Shown here piece after piece: positions 53,099 through 64,000 of a stretch of 64,000 nt of DNA. The translations under genes were made by a program, and so were the position numbers. Every line of letters starts with the position of its first letter. Within the stretch, counting starts at the first letter, position 1. Source of the stretch: Gammaproteobacteria bacterium (lineage in GTDB: Bacteria > Pseudomonadota > Gammaproteobacteria > Steroidobacterales > Steroidobacteraceae); contig JANYFY010000025.1 of assembly GCA_025359565.1 (NCBI GenBank), positions 1 through 64,000 of the forward strand, in the 5' to 3' direction. Under the pieces are notes generated by a model. That model was not told where the DNA came from. It made no database searches and worked only from the letters and a program-made list of their open reading frames with translations.

Positions 53099-53631
53099 AT
53101 GGCTCTTCGTCAATATCAAGGGTTCACTCCAACATTGGGGGCACGAGTCTATGTCGACGACTGTGCGCTAGTGATTGGCCGAGTGAGTATGGGTGAAGAT
53201 GCTTCGATATGGCCTTTTGCGGTGGCTCGTGGCGATGTAAATGTCATTGAAATCGGCGCCCGGACTAACATCCAGGATGGAAGCGTATTGCATGTTGTTC
53301 ATGATGGCCCCTACAAACCGGGCGGGCTATCGCTTGTGATTGGCGACGATGTGACGGTGGGCCATAAAGCGATGTTGCACGGTGCTCGAGTGGGACATCG
53401 CTGCCTTATTGGTATGGCGTCGGTAATACTAGACGGCGCGGTTATCGATGACGAAGTTATTGTTGCCGCAGGCAGCGTAGTCGGCCCAGGCAAACATCTT
53501 TTGTCGAGGGGACTTTATAAGGGCAATCCCGCCAAGCGTACGCGTGAACTTCTGGCTCAGGAAATAGAGGCAATGATTTACGCGGCAGGGCACTACGTGA
53601 AACTCAAGGATGCCTATAGACTAGGTGCCGT

Positions 53632-53635
<4 letters not shown>
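53099..53635 (+). CDS. yrdA: Gamma-carbonic-anhydrase-like protein YrdA
   Basis: A 178-residue left-handed beta-helix protein of the gamma-CA/PaaY family. The hexapeptide repeats hold the metal His ligands in DGSVLHVVHDGP, IGDDVTVGHKAMLHGARVGH and DEVIVAAGSVVGPGKHL. It forms trimers with a metal at the interface; activity in this subgroup is not firmly known. The ATG follows the gor stop directly (TAAATG), so the two are translated together. The 3' end overlaps aroE by 4 bases. Confidence 0.9.
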
Positions 53636-56117
<2,482 letters not shown>

Positions 56118-56118
<1 letters not shown>

Positions 56119-56873
56119 TGAACTGCAACCTCTATAGACGCGCAGTACTGGCCGATCCTAGAGGATTGGACGCGAGCGTGCGCGAGGCGGAGATTGAGCA
56201 TGTGCGCGCCTGCGCGGATTGCACGACATTTACCGCTCGCCTCACTATTTTTGAAGTTAAATTGCTGCGTGCGCTCGCGGTGGAACTCCCGGTGCCCAGC
56301 CAATTGCAGGCGCACAGCGCAGTGCAGGCGCACAGCGCAGTGCAGGCGCCCAGCGTAGTGCTGAAGCGCACGCTTGCGCCCACGTCGCGGCGTTGGCTGG
56401 CAATCGCCGCCAGTGTGCTTGTGGGTATTGGCGTAGGCAGTGTTTTGTGGTTGGCGGATCCAGGGCGAACCTTAGCGGCTGATGTAGTTACTCACATGGG
56501 CGGCGAGCCGCAGGCTTGGGTAGGTACTGCCTCGGTGCCTGATGCCGAGCTTAAAAAGATATTATACGATTCCCACTTGCATCTGCGTGCGGGGAGCATG
56601 GTTGTAACCTATGCGAGTAGTTGCTCGTTTCGGGGTTTTCAAGTGCCGCATCTGGTGGTGCAAAGTGCCGATGGTCCGGTGACGGTGATGGTTCTGGTGC
56701 ATGAGCCAGTGACCAAAAGTCGGCAATTCAGTGAACAGGGTTATGCGGGCGTTATCGTGCCCGTTGCCGGTCATGGAAGTTTTGCGGTATTGGAACGAGG
56801 TTCGGCAACCGATCTTCAAAGCGTTGAGAAAATTGCTGCAAGTCTACTGGGCGCCGTGGTGTGGTCGAACTAA
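56118..56873 (+). CDS. DUF3379 membrane protein, likely anti-sigma factor
   Basis: A 251-residue protein whose ATG overlaps the sigma stop (TAATG). The N-terminal CNLYRRAVLADPRG and IEHVRACADCTTFTARL give a His-Cys-Cys pattern of zinc-finger anti-sigma type. A 3x6-residue repeat (QAHSAV) sits in the linker before a TM helix (WLAIAASVLVGIGVGSVLWL). The periplasmic part (LRAGSMVVTYASSCSFRGFQ, HLVVQSADGPVTVMVLVHEP) belongs to DUF3379. It should hold the sigma factor at the membrane until a signal arrives. Confidence 0.88.
56307..56360 (+). repeat. Three tandem 18-bp repeats inside anti-sigma gene
   Basis: CAGGCGCACAGCGCAGTG occurs at 56307-56324 and 56325-56342 exactly and at 56343-56360 with two changes (CACAGC to CCCAGC and GCAGTG to GTAGTG). 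It encodes QAHSAV/QAHSAV/QAPSVV in the cytosolic linker just before the TM helix. Being a multiple of three, copy changes would alter linker length without breaking the frame. Confidence 0.9.
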
Positions 56874-56901
56874 GATCGTTAAGAGCTTAAGGCTGTTGAG
56901 G

Positions 56902-57744
56902 CTAGATTCGCTCGGGCGTTAGCCGCTCGACCTCAACGTAACCCGCACCCGGCGTGGCAATGCCGCTGTGAATGGCTTGATAGGCCGTCCGTAGATATTC
57001 ATCGGCACCGTAAGGGGGGTTTACGATCATAAGTCCGCTACCAGCAAGGCCGACCCCCGCATCATCGGGATGAATAGCGAGATCGGCGTACAGTATTTTA
57101 GGAATACCTAGGGCTTCGAATCTGGAGTGCACCATGCCTCGTTGATCAGCACTGCGGATGGGGTACCACATCAGGAAAATGGCGCTGGGCCAGCGTCGAT
57201 AGGCATCACTGAAGGCTTTAAGCATTGTTTTCAGTTCGTCAAGGCTTTCATAGGGCGGATCGATGAGCACCAGTCCGCGGCGCTCCTCTGGAGGCAATAA
57301 GGCTTTGAGGGAGACATAACCATCTTCAATATCGGTGCGAATTTTACCCAAAGATTCCACTTCACGATCAATGCTGCGTGCCTCGGCGGGTAGAAGCTCT
57401 ACGAATACGGCGCGATCTTGAAAACGTAGGCTACTGGCAATCAGCGCCGGTGAGCCGGGATAACGAGCTAAACGTTTCCCGCGTCGCGCTCGAATAGCGG
57501 CGAAATACTTTACGAGCGCCTCGTCTCCTATCTTATTAAGGATAAGACGTTGAATACCGCGTTCAGCCTCACCGGATTTTTGGATCTCGGGTGCCTGCAT
57601 GTCATAAACGCCGCGTCCTGCATGAGTATCAAGAACAAAGAATGGTGTGTCCTTGCGTTTTAAGGCTTCCAAGCAGTAAAGCAGTCCCACATGTTTGGCG
57701 ATATCAGCAAAATTTCCTGCATGGTAGATATGTCGATAGTTCAT
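56902..57744 (-). CDS. rlmJ: 23S rRNA A2030 N6-methyltransferase RlmJ
   Basis: Start taken at ATG 57744 (MNYRHIYHAGNFADIAKHVG), the strongly conserved N-terminus; the extra 12 codons overlap hemF. 280 residues. Methyltransferase signature: FFVLDTHAGRGVYDMQA and catalytic GLVLIDPPYESLDELKTML (DPPY, N6-adenine type), FLMWYPIRSADQRG, GLMIVNPPYGADEYL. It modifies A2030 of 23S rRNA. It starts 4 bases after hemF in the same operon. Confidence 0.95.
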   Translation of the reverse strand: MNYRHIYHAGNFADIAKHVGLLYCLEALKRKDTPFFVLDTHAGRGVYDMQAPEIQKSGEAERGIQRLILNKIGDEALVKYFAAIRARRGKRLARYPGSPALIASSLRFQDRAVFVELLPAEARSIDREVESLGKIRTDIEDGYVSLKALLPPEERRGLVLIDPPYESLDELKTMLKAFSDAYRRWPSAIFLMWYPIRSADQRGMVHSRFEALGIPKILYADLAIHPDDAGVGLAGSGLMIVNPPYGADEYLRTAYQAIHSGIATPGAGYVEVERLTPERI

Positions 57745-57748
57745 GAGA

Positions 57749-58666
57749 TTAAATACGATCAAGCTCAGCGAGATAATCACGCGGTCGTAAAAAATCCGTA
57801 TACAGTCGTTCTTCGGCTGATCCGGGTTGGGGGTGCCAGTCGTAATCCCATCGTACTAACGGGGGTAAGGACATCAGGTACGACTCGGTGCGGCCGCGTG
57901 ATTGTAGGCCGAATAGCGTGCCGCGATCGTAAACTAAATTGAATTCGACATAGCGCCCGCGCCGATAGAGCTGAAAATTTCTTTCGCGTTCGGTGTAAGG
58001 ATGCGCTTGGCGACGTTCTAAGATGGGTGTATAGGCCTTTAGAAAATGGTCACCCACACTACGTGTCAAGCCGAACGAGCGATCAAACCCGCCGTCATTG
58101 AGATCATCGAAAAATAACCCACCCACCCCGCGCGTCTCGTTACGATGCGGCAAAAAGAAATAGCGGTCACACCAAGCTTTATATTTTTCATAGGTTCCTT
58201 CACCAAAAGGTAAGCAACTTGCACGCGCCACTTGATGCCAGTGCACGACATCTTCGTCAAAGGGATAATAAGGCGTCAGGTCAAAGCCACCGCCGAACCA
58301 CCACACCGGCGGGCCTTTTGCGGGCGTGGCAATTAAAAACCGAATATTAGCGTGGGTGGTGGGAGCGAAGGGATTGCGCGGGTGGAAAACGAGCGACAGA
58401 CCCATGGCCTCGAAGGGCGCCCCCCCTATTTCGGGTCGCATGCTTGACGCTGATGAGGGCATTTGTGCGCCGAACACGTGTGATACCGACACGCCCGCTT
58501 TCTCGAATACACTACCCTCGCTTAATACCCGACTCTCGCCTCCGCCGCCTTCCGGGCGCTCCCAAGCGTCGCAGCGAAATTTTGTTGAATCAATATTTTC
58601 AACCGCCGACGTTATACGATCGTGAAGTTCGCCTAAATACTTTTTAACCGTTGCGCCTTCATTCAA
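57749..58666 (-). CDS. hemF: Oxygen-dependent coproporphyrinogen III oxidase
   Basis: The only in-frame start that fits is TTG 58666 ([18 protein letters not shown]), right after the topA stop; no ATG exists in frame near it. 305 residues with family blocks [60 protein letters not shown] and [20 protein letters not shown]. It converts coproporphyrinogen III to protoporphyrinogen IX with O2 in heme synthesis. rlmJ follows. The gene sits in the topA operon. Confidence 0.93.
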   Translation of the reverse strand: MNEGATVKKYLGELHDRITSAVENIDSTKFRCDAWERPEGGGGESRVLSEGSVFEKAGVSVSHVFGAQMPSSASSMRPEIGGAPFEAMGLSLVFHPRNPFAPTTHANIRFLIATPAKGPPVWWFGGGFDLTPYYPFDEDVVHWHQVARASCLPFGEGTYEKYKAWCDRYFFLPHRNETRGVGGLFFDDLNDGGFDRSFGLTRSVGDHFLKAYTPILERRQAHPYTERERNFQLYRRGRYVEFNLVYDRGTLFGLQSRGRTESYLMSLPPLVRWDYDWHPQPGSAEERLYTDFLRPRDYLAELDRI

Positions 58667-58678
58667 GGTCTATCACCG

Positions 58679-61246
58679 TTAAGGTTTGTTTTTGACAGCG
58701 CCTTTTTTCGCCACAGCCTTGGTCTTTACCTTGGCTTTTACTGCGGATTTCGTCGGTCCTTTAGCTAAGTTCTTCGCCGGGTCTTTAGCCAAAGTCGCTA
58801 CTGCTATATTGGCCGCCAGGGATGCCGCTGTGCCCGGTTCCAGTGCGGTTTTTTTGGCAGTTTTCTTGGCAGATTTCTTGGCAATTTTAGAGGATGTCTG
58901 AGCCGGTTTCGCGGCTGCCTTGCCTTTGCCGCCCTTGCGCCCCCATTTGCCGAAGGTGCGCACGGGTGCAGCGGCTAACAGGGCTTGGCATTCTTCTAGC
59001 GATAAGGTCTTAGGATCTCGATCTTTGGGTATTTTCGCATTGCGTTCTTTGTCGGTAATGTAGGGCCCAAAACGGCCATTCAGCACTTGTATGCCTACCG
59101 TTGGAAAATCCAGTATCAGTCGATTGGCGTCAGCAATTTCTTTTTCGCGAATCACTTCCAGCGCACGCTCGGGAGTGATTTCATACGGGTCGTCGATTTT
59201 GAGCGAGACATACTTCGCGCCGTATTTGACATAGGGTCCGAAGCGCCCGACATTCGTGGTAATTTCCTCCCCCGTAGGCGTAGCACCCAGCTTGCGGGGT
59301 AGCTTGAATAACTCCATCGCATCAGCATGGGTAATGAGGTCCATTTTTTGACCGGGCCGAAGCCCTGCGAAGCGAGGCTTATCCTCATCGTCTTTGGTGC
59401 CGATCTGCACAAAGGGTCCAAAACGCCCCATTCGCACGCTCATCGGTTTACCGCTCACCGGATCTACTCCAAGATCACGGGCTTGCGCGACTTCATCGCG
59501 GCTCACCGAGGTTTCAGTGTGATTGACTAAATCAATGAAAGGTTTCCAAAATTTCTCTAGTAGCGGGACCCACTCCTCATCGCCAGAGGCGATCGCATCG
59601 AGTGAATCCTCCATCTTGGCAGTGAAGTCGTAGTCCACATAGGTAGTAAAATACTGAGTGAGAAAACGGCTAACAATCTTGCCGATGTCGGTGGCAGTGA
59701 AGCGGCGACTTTCGATCTCCACGTACTGGCGGTCACGCAGGGTTGAAATAATAGAGGCATAAGTTGAAGGCCGGCCAATGCCGTATTCTTCGAGCGCTTT
59801 GACTAATGAAGCTTCCGAGAAGCGGGGTGGGGGTTCGGTAAAATGCTGGGTGGGGATGATTCCTGTAAGGTTTACGCTATCGCCCTCTTTCATCGGTGGT
59901 AGTACGTGGTCGGAATCATCCTGGACTACATCATCCATGCCTTCTTGGTATACCGAGATATAACCCGGTTTGACCAAGGTTGAGCCATTGGCACGCAGTA
60001 CCGTGCGCTTGGCACCGTCGGCGCCCGCGAGCAAGTCGACCGCCACCGTGTCGAAAATGGCGGGAGCCATTTGGCAGGCGACAGTGCGCTTCCAAATCAA
60101 TGAATAGAGCTTGAATTGATCCGCATCAAGCTTGGACTCAATGTCGTTGGGCAAAACGCTCGCTGAAGTGGGGCGGATGGCTTCGTGGGCTTCTTGGGCG
60201 TTTTTTGATTTAGTACGAAACACTCGCGGTTCTTCAGATAGGCCCTCTTGCCCATAGAGCTGTACGACGACTTCGCGTATTTGCTCAATCGCTTCCTTGC
60301 CCAAATTAAGTGAGTCGGTTCGCATATAAGAAATTAAGCCGACCGCACCTTCGCCAATATCAACGCCTTCATATAATTGCTGTGCCATACGCATCGTTTT
60401 CTGGGCACTGAAACTAAGTTTGCGTGCCGCTTCCTGTTGAAGCGTCGAGGTTGTAAACGGCGGTGCAGGGTTGCGGCGGCGCTGTTTACGATCGACATTA
60501 AGCACTTTTAAAGTACCGGCGGCCGCTGCACTGATCGTTTTTTCAACTTCGCGCGCTTGGGTCTCATTGGTAAAGCTAAATTGCTCGACCTTAGTTCCCT
60601 GATACTCAATTAATTTTCCAGGAAATTTCTGGCCAGACTGTTCCAGTTCTGCATCGATGGTCCAATATTCGCGGGTGATGAACGCGGCAATTTCGTCTTC
60701 GCGTTCGCAAATCATGCGCAACGCCGGGCTCTGAACTCGGCCAGCCGATAGGCCAGGGCGTACTTTCTTCCACAATAGCGGTGATAAATTAAAGCCGACT
60801 AAATAATCGAGCGCGCGCCGCGCTTGCTGGGCGTTGACCAGATCAATAGACAGTTCACGCGGTGTCTCCATGGCTTCGCGCACGGCATTTTTAGTGATTT
60901 CATAGAAAGCCACACGCTGCACGGTTTTACCGACTAATTCACCCTGGGCTTTCAGCAATTCGAATAGATGCCACGAAATCGCTTCGCCCTCGCGGTCAGG
61001 GTCGGTCGCCAGAAACAGCGATTTAGCTTTTTTGAGCGCGCGTGAAATGGCATCGACGTGCTTTTGATTACGCTCCACCACTTGGTATTTCATGGCGAAG
61101 TGATGGGCGGGATCTACCGCGCCTTCTTTGGGCACCAAATCGCGTACATGACCGTAAGATGCGAGTACTTCGAAGTCTTTGCCGAGGTATTTCTTAATGG
61201 TTTTCGCTTTGGCGGGCGATTCCACAATGACGAGATTGTTACTCAT
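58679..61246 (-). CDS. topA: DNA topoisomerase I
   Basis: An 855-residue type IA enzyme that relaxes negative supercoils. N-terminal TOPRIM (VIVESPAKAKTIKKYLGKDF, FLATDPDREGEAISWHLFEL), active-site Tyr in GLISYMRTDSLNLG, FTTSTLQQEAARKLSFSAQK. Instead of E. coli-type zinc fingers, the C-terminal part has repeated topo C-terminal domains (SVRMGRFGPFVQIG, NVGRFGPYVKYGAKYVSLK, VLNGRFGPYITDKERNAKIP) and then a long Lys/Ala tail (KSAKKTAKKTALEP...). GGGATA precedes the ATG. The tail probably aids DNA binding. Confidence 0.96.
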   Translation of the reverse strand: MSNNLVIVESPAKAKTIKKYLGKDFEVLASYGHVRDLVPKEGAVDPAHHFAMKYQVVERNQKHVDAISRALKKAKSLFLATDPDREGEAISWHLFELLKAQGELVGKTVQRVAFYEITKNAVREAMETPRELSIDLVNAQQARRALDYLVGFNLSPLLWKKVRPGLSAGRVQSPALRMICEREDEIAAFITREYWTIDAELEQSGQKFPGKLIEYQGTKVEQFSFTNETQAREVEKTISAAAAGTLKVLNVDRKQRRRNPAPPFTTSTLQQEAARKLSFSAQKTMRMAQQLYEGVDIGEGAVGLISYMRTDSLNLGKEAIEQIREVVVQLYGQEGLSEEPRVFRTKSKNAQEAHEAIRPTSASVLPNDIESKLDADQFKLYSLIWKRTVACQMAPAIFDTVAVDLLAGADGAKRTVLRANGSTLVKPGYISVYQEGMDDVVQDDSDHVLPPMKEGDSVNLTGIIPTQHFTEPPPRFSEASLVKALEEYGIGRPSTYASIISTLRDRQYVEIESRRFTATDIGKIVSRFLTQYFTTYVDYDFTAKMEDSLDAIASGDEEWVPLLEKFWKPFIDLVNHTETSVSRDEVAQARDLGVDPVSGKPMSVRMGRFGPFVQIGTKDDEDKPRFAGLRPGQKMDLITHADAMELFKLPRKLGATPTGEEITTNVGRFGPYVKYGAKYVSLKIDDPYEITPERALEVIREKEIADANRLILDFPTVGIQVLNGRFGPYITDKERNAKIPKDRDPKTLSLEECQALLAAAPVRTFGKWGRKGGKGKAAAKPAQTSSKIAKKSAKKTAKKTALEPGTAASLAANIAVATLAKDPAKNLAKGPTKSAVKAKVKTKAVAKKGAVKNKP

Positions 61247-61268
61247 TTATCCCAATGCCAGAGGGTGC

Positions 61269-61742
61269 CTAGTGCAAGGCGTCGGCGCGTTCATCGAACA
61301 CCAAGTCTTCCATTTGCGCGTAGGCGTATTCTTGGCCGGGTTGGCTGAACAGCACCATAAGAACCACCCATTTCACTTGTTCAATGTCGATTTCATCGGC
61401 ATCCAGCGCCATGAGTCGATCAATGACCAGCTCGCGCTCGGTACCTGACAAGATGCGAACATTTTCTAAATACATCAGATAGCCGCGCACGTCGGTATCC
61501 AACCGTTGTAATTCCGGACCACTAAATACGCGTACCGCACGCGCGGTAGCCTCGGCCACTTTGCCTAGCTGTTCGCCGGACAAGCCATCGAGCCACTCCA
61601 ATGCGTGCGCGATGTCAGGTTCCGCAAACCCGGCTTTGTCCAGTTCCTGTTTTAAAACCTCGTGAGCCGGTCGCGGTGCGTCTTCCATGCTCATGTAGTT
61701 CTCAAACAAATAAATGAGTAGATCGAGAACGTTATCTTTCAA
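61269..61742 (-). CDS. smg: Smg family protein (DUF494)
   Basis: A 157-residue protein starting with TTG 61742; AAGGAG lies 9 bases upstream inside the end of dprA, which supports this unusual start. Smg signature: DLLIYLFENYMSMEDAPRPA, ALEWLDGLSGEQLGKVAEAT, ALDADEIDIEQVKWVVLMVL and the end YAYAQMEDLVFDERADALH. Function is unclear; in gammaproteobacteria it always sits between dprA and topA, as here. Confidence 0.95.
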   Translation of the reverse strand: MKDNVLDLLIYLFENYMSMEDAPRPAHEVLKQELDKAGFAEPDIAHALEWLDGLSGEQLGKVAEATARAVRVFSGPELQRLDTDVRGYLMYLENVRILSGTERELVIDRLMALDADEIDIEQVKWVVLMVLFSQPGQEYAYAQMEDLVFDERADALH

Positions 61743-61744
61743 CT

Positions 61745-62899
61745 CTAGAAGCTCCTTGCAATTCGGGAATAACGACCCCCGGGGGCAGCCTTTACATGGC
61801 CTTCAAGTTCGAGGATTAGCATCATCGAGGACACCGCATCGGCCTTGAACCCACTGCGCACCACTAATTGGTCGAGGTCTGTGGGTTCAAAGCCGAGCGC
61901 ATCTAACAAGATTTTGTGATCCTTGTCCATGCCCGCCTCTGGAATCGAGCTAGCTGACGCGTGTTTGGTTGATTTGGGGTCTGCGTCGAAAAACGTCGAA
62001 AAATTCAGTTCACTTAAGATATCCGCCGCGGTTTCGGTGAGTTTTGCGCCCTGTCTAATCAGCTGGTGGCAGCCGCGACTTAACGGGCTGTGGATTGAAC
62101 CGGGAATGGCAAACACCTCACGACCCACCTCGCCTGCCAGCCTTGCCGTAATTAAAGAACCACTTTGTCGGGCCGCTTCGACCACCAAAGTCCCAAGGCT
62201 TAAGGCTGCGATAATTCGATTACGTTGTGGAAAATGCGCAGGCCGGGGTGGCGTCCCCAAAGCAAATTCGCTGATCAACGCACCACTTTTCAGTTCCCCA
62301 TTATTGAGGGCGCCGCTATTTGCGATCTCACGGCTTAAAAGCTGATTACTGGGCGGATAGATGCGATCGAGCCCACAGCCTAGCACTGCGATAGTGCTTC
62401 CCTGCGCCGCCAGTGCCCCGCGATGGGCGGCGGTATCGATTCCTTCCGCAAGCCCACTAATGATGGTAAGTCCACGGCTGGCCAGATATTTAGCGAATTC
62501 GAAAGCATTATCGCGACCTTGCGCAGTGGGGTTGCGACTGCCGACAATAGCCAGTCCCGGTTCACTTAATACTTCGATACTGCCGTCGACATACAAGGCG
62601 ATGGGTGCTTGGGGTAGGTTGCGCAGTAGCGCAGGGTAGCGTGGGTCGGTAAAAGCGACTAAGTGGTGTTGGGGCTCCTCTAGCCATGACATTTCGCTGG
62701 GGGTAGGGTTAGCGCCGGAGCCTTGTAGAAAGGCTCTGGTGGTGGCGGGTATTCCGGCCCGAGTTTGCGCATCGCTGGATGCTGTCAGCAGGCCTTGTAT
62801 TCCGCCCAGCAAGTCCAGAGCGGTCGATACAATAGCGAGATTAAGTGCTGGCGCCCGGGTCAGGGTTATAAATTTTAAACAATCGCTGGTGTGCGGCAT
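61745..62899 (-). CDS. dprA: DNA-processing protein DprA (Smf)
   Basis: Start at ATG 62899 (MPHTSDCLKFITL); a TTG just before it is also open. 384 residues. The Rossmann-like core binding single-stranded DNA is clear: YPALLRNLPQAPIALYVDGS, LAIVGSRNPTAQGRDNAFEF, TIISGLAEGIDTAAHRGALA, FPQRNRIIAALSLGTLVVEA, GREVFAIPGSIHSPLSRGCH. A winged-helix end (LLDALGFEPTDLDQLVVRSG) completes it. It loads RecA on incoming DNA during natural transformation. smg follows with a 2-base gap. Confidence 0.96.
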   Translation of the reverse strand: MPHTSDCLKFITLTRAPALNLAIVSTALDLLGGIQGLLTASSDAQTRAGIPATTRAFLQGSGANPTPSEMSWLEEPQHHLVAFTDPRYPALLRNLPQAPIALYVDGSIEVLSEPGLAIVGSRNPTAQGRDNAFEFAKYLASRGLTIISGLAEGIDTAAHRGALAAQGSTIAVLGCGLDRIYPPSNQLLSREIANSGALNNGELKSGALISEFALGTPPRPAHFPQRNRIIAALSLGTLVVEAARQSGSLITARLAGEVGREVFAIPGSIHSPLSRGCHQLIRQGAKLTETAADILSELNFSTFFDADPKSTKHASASSIPEAGMDKDHKILLDALGFEPTDLDQLVVRSGFKADAVSSMMLILELEGHVKAAPGGRYSRIARSF

Positions 62900-62969
62900 C
62901 AATGCGCATTATCACGCAATCAATCGCCGCACGCCGCTCCTTGATCTGCCGCAAGTATCAAGATAAGCC

Positions 62970-64000
62970 TTACGGGTTTGAAACGCGGTCGGCTACTCGA
63001 ATGATGTTCTTGGCTTCCATAATCAAACCGTAACTCATGCGCTCAAAGGTTTTAAATACGAGGAACGTACCGGTGCGTTCGTCGGGTAAGCGCACCTTGG
63101 GGGCCAGTAAGTTGTTGCCAGCTTGTAGAAAGCCTTGGCCTGCCGTGTCGCGGATCGTTTCGCCGGTTGCAAAAACGGCCAGTACATTGCCGGGGATCAG
63201 GCCGTCACGGGCGCCTCGATTAATGACGACCACTTGATATTGGCCGATTACCTTGACGCCGTCGGTGACCGCCATAATGCGGCCCGTCACTGAAACCTTA
63301 GGGGCGCTTGGAATAAAATCGAGCGGCACATCGACACCACCGGGGAATAATTTGTCGCCGGTAACGGTCTCACGCGCTGATTCGTTGAGGATCAACGTGG
63401 CGGGATCCCCCAATCGGGTGATGCGGCCGGAGCCTGTGTAAATGCCGTCATAACCCACGACTCGATCATCGTCAGGGTCTATCAAAGGGTCACCGACGCG
63501 CACGACATTGTAGTGTTCGCCGAGCTGTAGCGTGCGCGGGAAGCCGCGCGCGTAGAGCGTATCGCCATTCGCCATCACGACATGTTGATCTCGAGTTGCA
63601 ATTACGTAGGCTGCGCCTTTAAGTTGTTCCTGGGCGAGCACGGTGGGCTTCGACATGAAGGCGGCAATGGTTTCATAGGGAATAGTCGTGACCGCAGCGT
63701 CTAAGAGTTGACTTCGAACTCGTGGCTCGGCGCGCGCGCTGTCGCCGCGTTGCAAGGTCAGGTGCGGCTGGCCCTTAATATAAACCAGTCGCAAAATGTC
63801 ACCAGGGTAAATTCGGTGCGGATTTTTTACTTGCGGGTTTTCAGACCAAATTTCGGGCCACACCCAGGGATCGCGCAAGAAAACTTTGGCAATGCCCCAG
63901 AGAGTGTCGCCCCGTTTGACCGTATAAGTGTCGGGTGCGTTAGCTGCTAGCGCGACCCCGCCGTTAATCGAATTGCCGGCGGCGTCGGTGGCCGTTCCGT
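62970..64000 (-). CDS. LysM-domain protein (partial)
   Basis: The frame is open from 62970 to the window edge, so the start lies outside. The N-terminal visible part reads DTYTVKRGDTLWGIAKVFLR (LysM domain) then DPWVWPEIWSENPQVKNPHR and IYPGDILRLVYI. The remainder (about 260 residues) has repeated beta segments (GEHYNVVRVGDPLIDPDDDR, GLIPGNVLAVFATGETIRDT) of the gammaproteobacterial LysM-dprA neighbour. LysM binds peptidoglycan in the periplasm. It is the first visible gene of the leftward dprA-smg-topA block; dprA starts 71 bases after its stop. Confidence 0.9.
   Translation of the reverse strand, partial: GTATDAAGNSINGGVALAANAPDTYTVKRGDTLWGIAKVFLRDPWVWPEIWSENPQVKNPHRIYPGDILRLVYIKGQPHLTLQRGDSARAEPRVRSQLLDAAVTTIPYETIAAFMSKPTVLAQEQLKGAAYVIATRDQHVVMANGDTLYARGFPRTLQLGEHYNVVRVGDPLIDPDDDRVVGYDGIYTGSGRITRLGDPATLILNESARETVTGDKLFPGGVDVPLDFIPSAPKVSVTGRIMAVTDGVKVIGQYQVVVINRGARDGLIPGNVLAVFATGETIRDTAGQGFLQAGNNLLAPKVRLPDERTGTFLVFKTFERMSYGLIMEAKNIIRVADRVSNP

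Overview
The window reads as a chromosomal segment of a free-living gammaproteobacterium of moderate GC content. The evidence is the lysM-dprA-smg-topA-hemF and hemB-aroE housekeeping blocks, the GspA/GspB secretion pair, rlmJ, prlC, YheS-type ABC-F, DUF3379 anti-sigma and PLD-like proteins. I would guess a Steroidobacter/Nevskia/Xanthomonad-like lineage, but the sequence alone does not fix the order. No rRNA, tRNA, CRISPR array, intact insertion sequence or phage was seen.

Left end (1-3.3 kb): a graveyard of gene fragments. It holds an RHS/YD-repeat piece running off the edge, a truncated two-CDGSH-type iron-sulfur gene, two intact RidA genes and a frameshifted third, a frameshifted TMEM175/DUF1211 stump, and a TonB-dependent receptor with an internal deletion and lost 3' half. 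Fragments abut each other in mid-domain.

Metal island (3.4-10.7 kb): a Cu+ P1B-ATPase (copA) reads leftward from a mer-like promoter with a long spacer and a perfect dyad. Divergent from it is a dead merR-type regulator, then a CopL-like Cys/His/Met-rich secreted protein, an outer-membrane-type protein of unknown function, copC, copD, and a dmeR-dmeF nickel/cobalt sensor-exporter pair. Together they suggest copper removal from the cytoplasm, periplasmic copper handling and separate Ni/Co efflux. A sparsely coding stretch follows (10.7-12.1 kb), then an Fe-S flavin oxidoreductase.

Middle (14-31 kb): an ECF sigma factor heads a cluster with a two-TM protein, a beta-repeat/RDD membrane protein and a large secreted HEYAE/PKD/PPC protein closed by a strong terminator. 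Next come an amidohydrolase lipoprotein, a YidB-like protein, glmS, a methyltransferase, dacB, a GGDEF(degenerate)-EAL protein, a redoxin, an unusual receiver-TM-TonB fusion, DUF502 and dodecin.

Right half (31-64 kb): gspB-gspA, dinB and mdh; a YtrA-type GntR/ABC operon with a recognisable promoter-operator; dps; and a leftward four-gene block (GGDEF/EAL sensor, ABC-F ATPase, CarH-like B12 MerR protein, PLD-like pseudoenzyme). Then follow an M15 peptidase, an HD-domain protein, prlC with an overlapping SH3 protein, gor-yrdA, hemB-aroE, a second ECF sigma/anti-sigma pair, and the leftward block lysM-dprA-smg-topA-hemF-rlmJ. Tight stop/start overlaps are common, and TTG or GTG starts recur.
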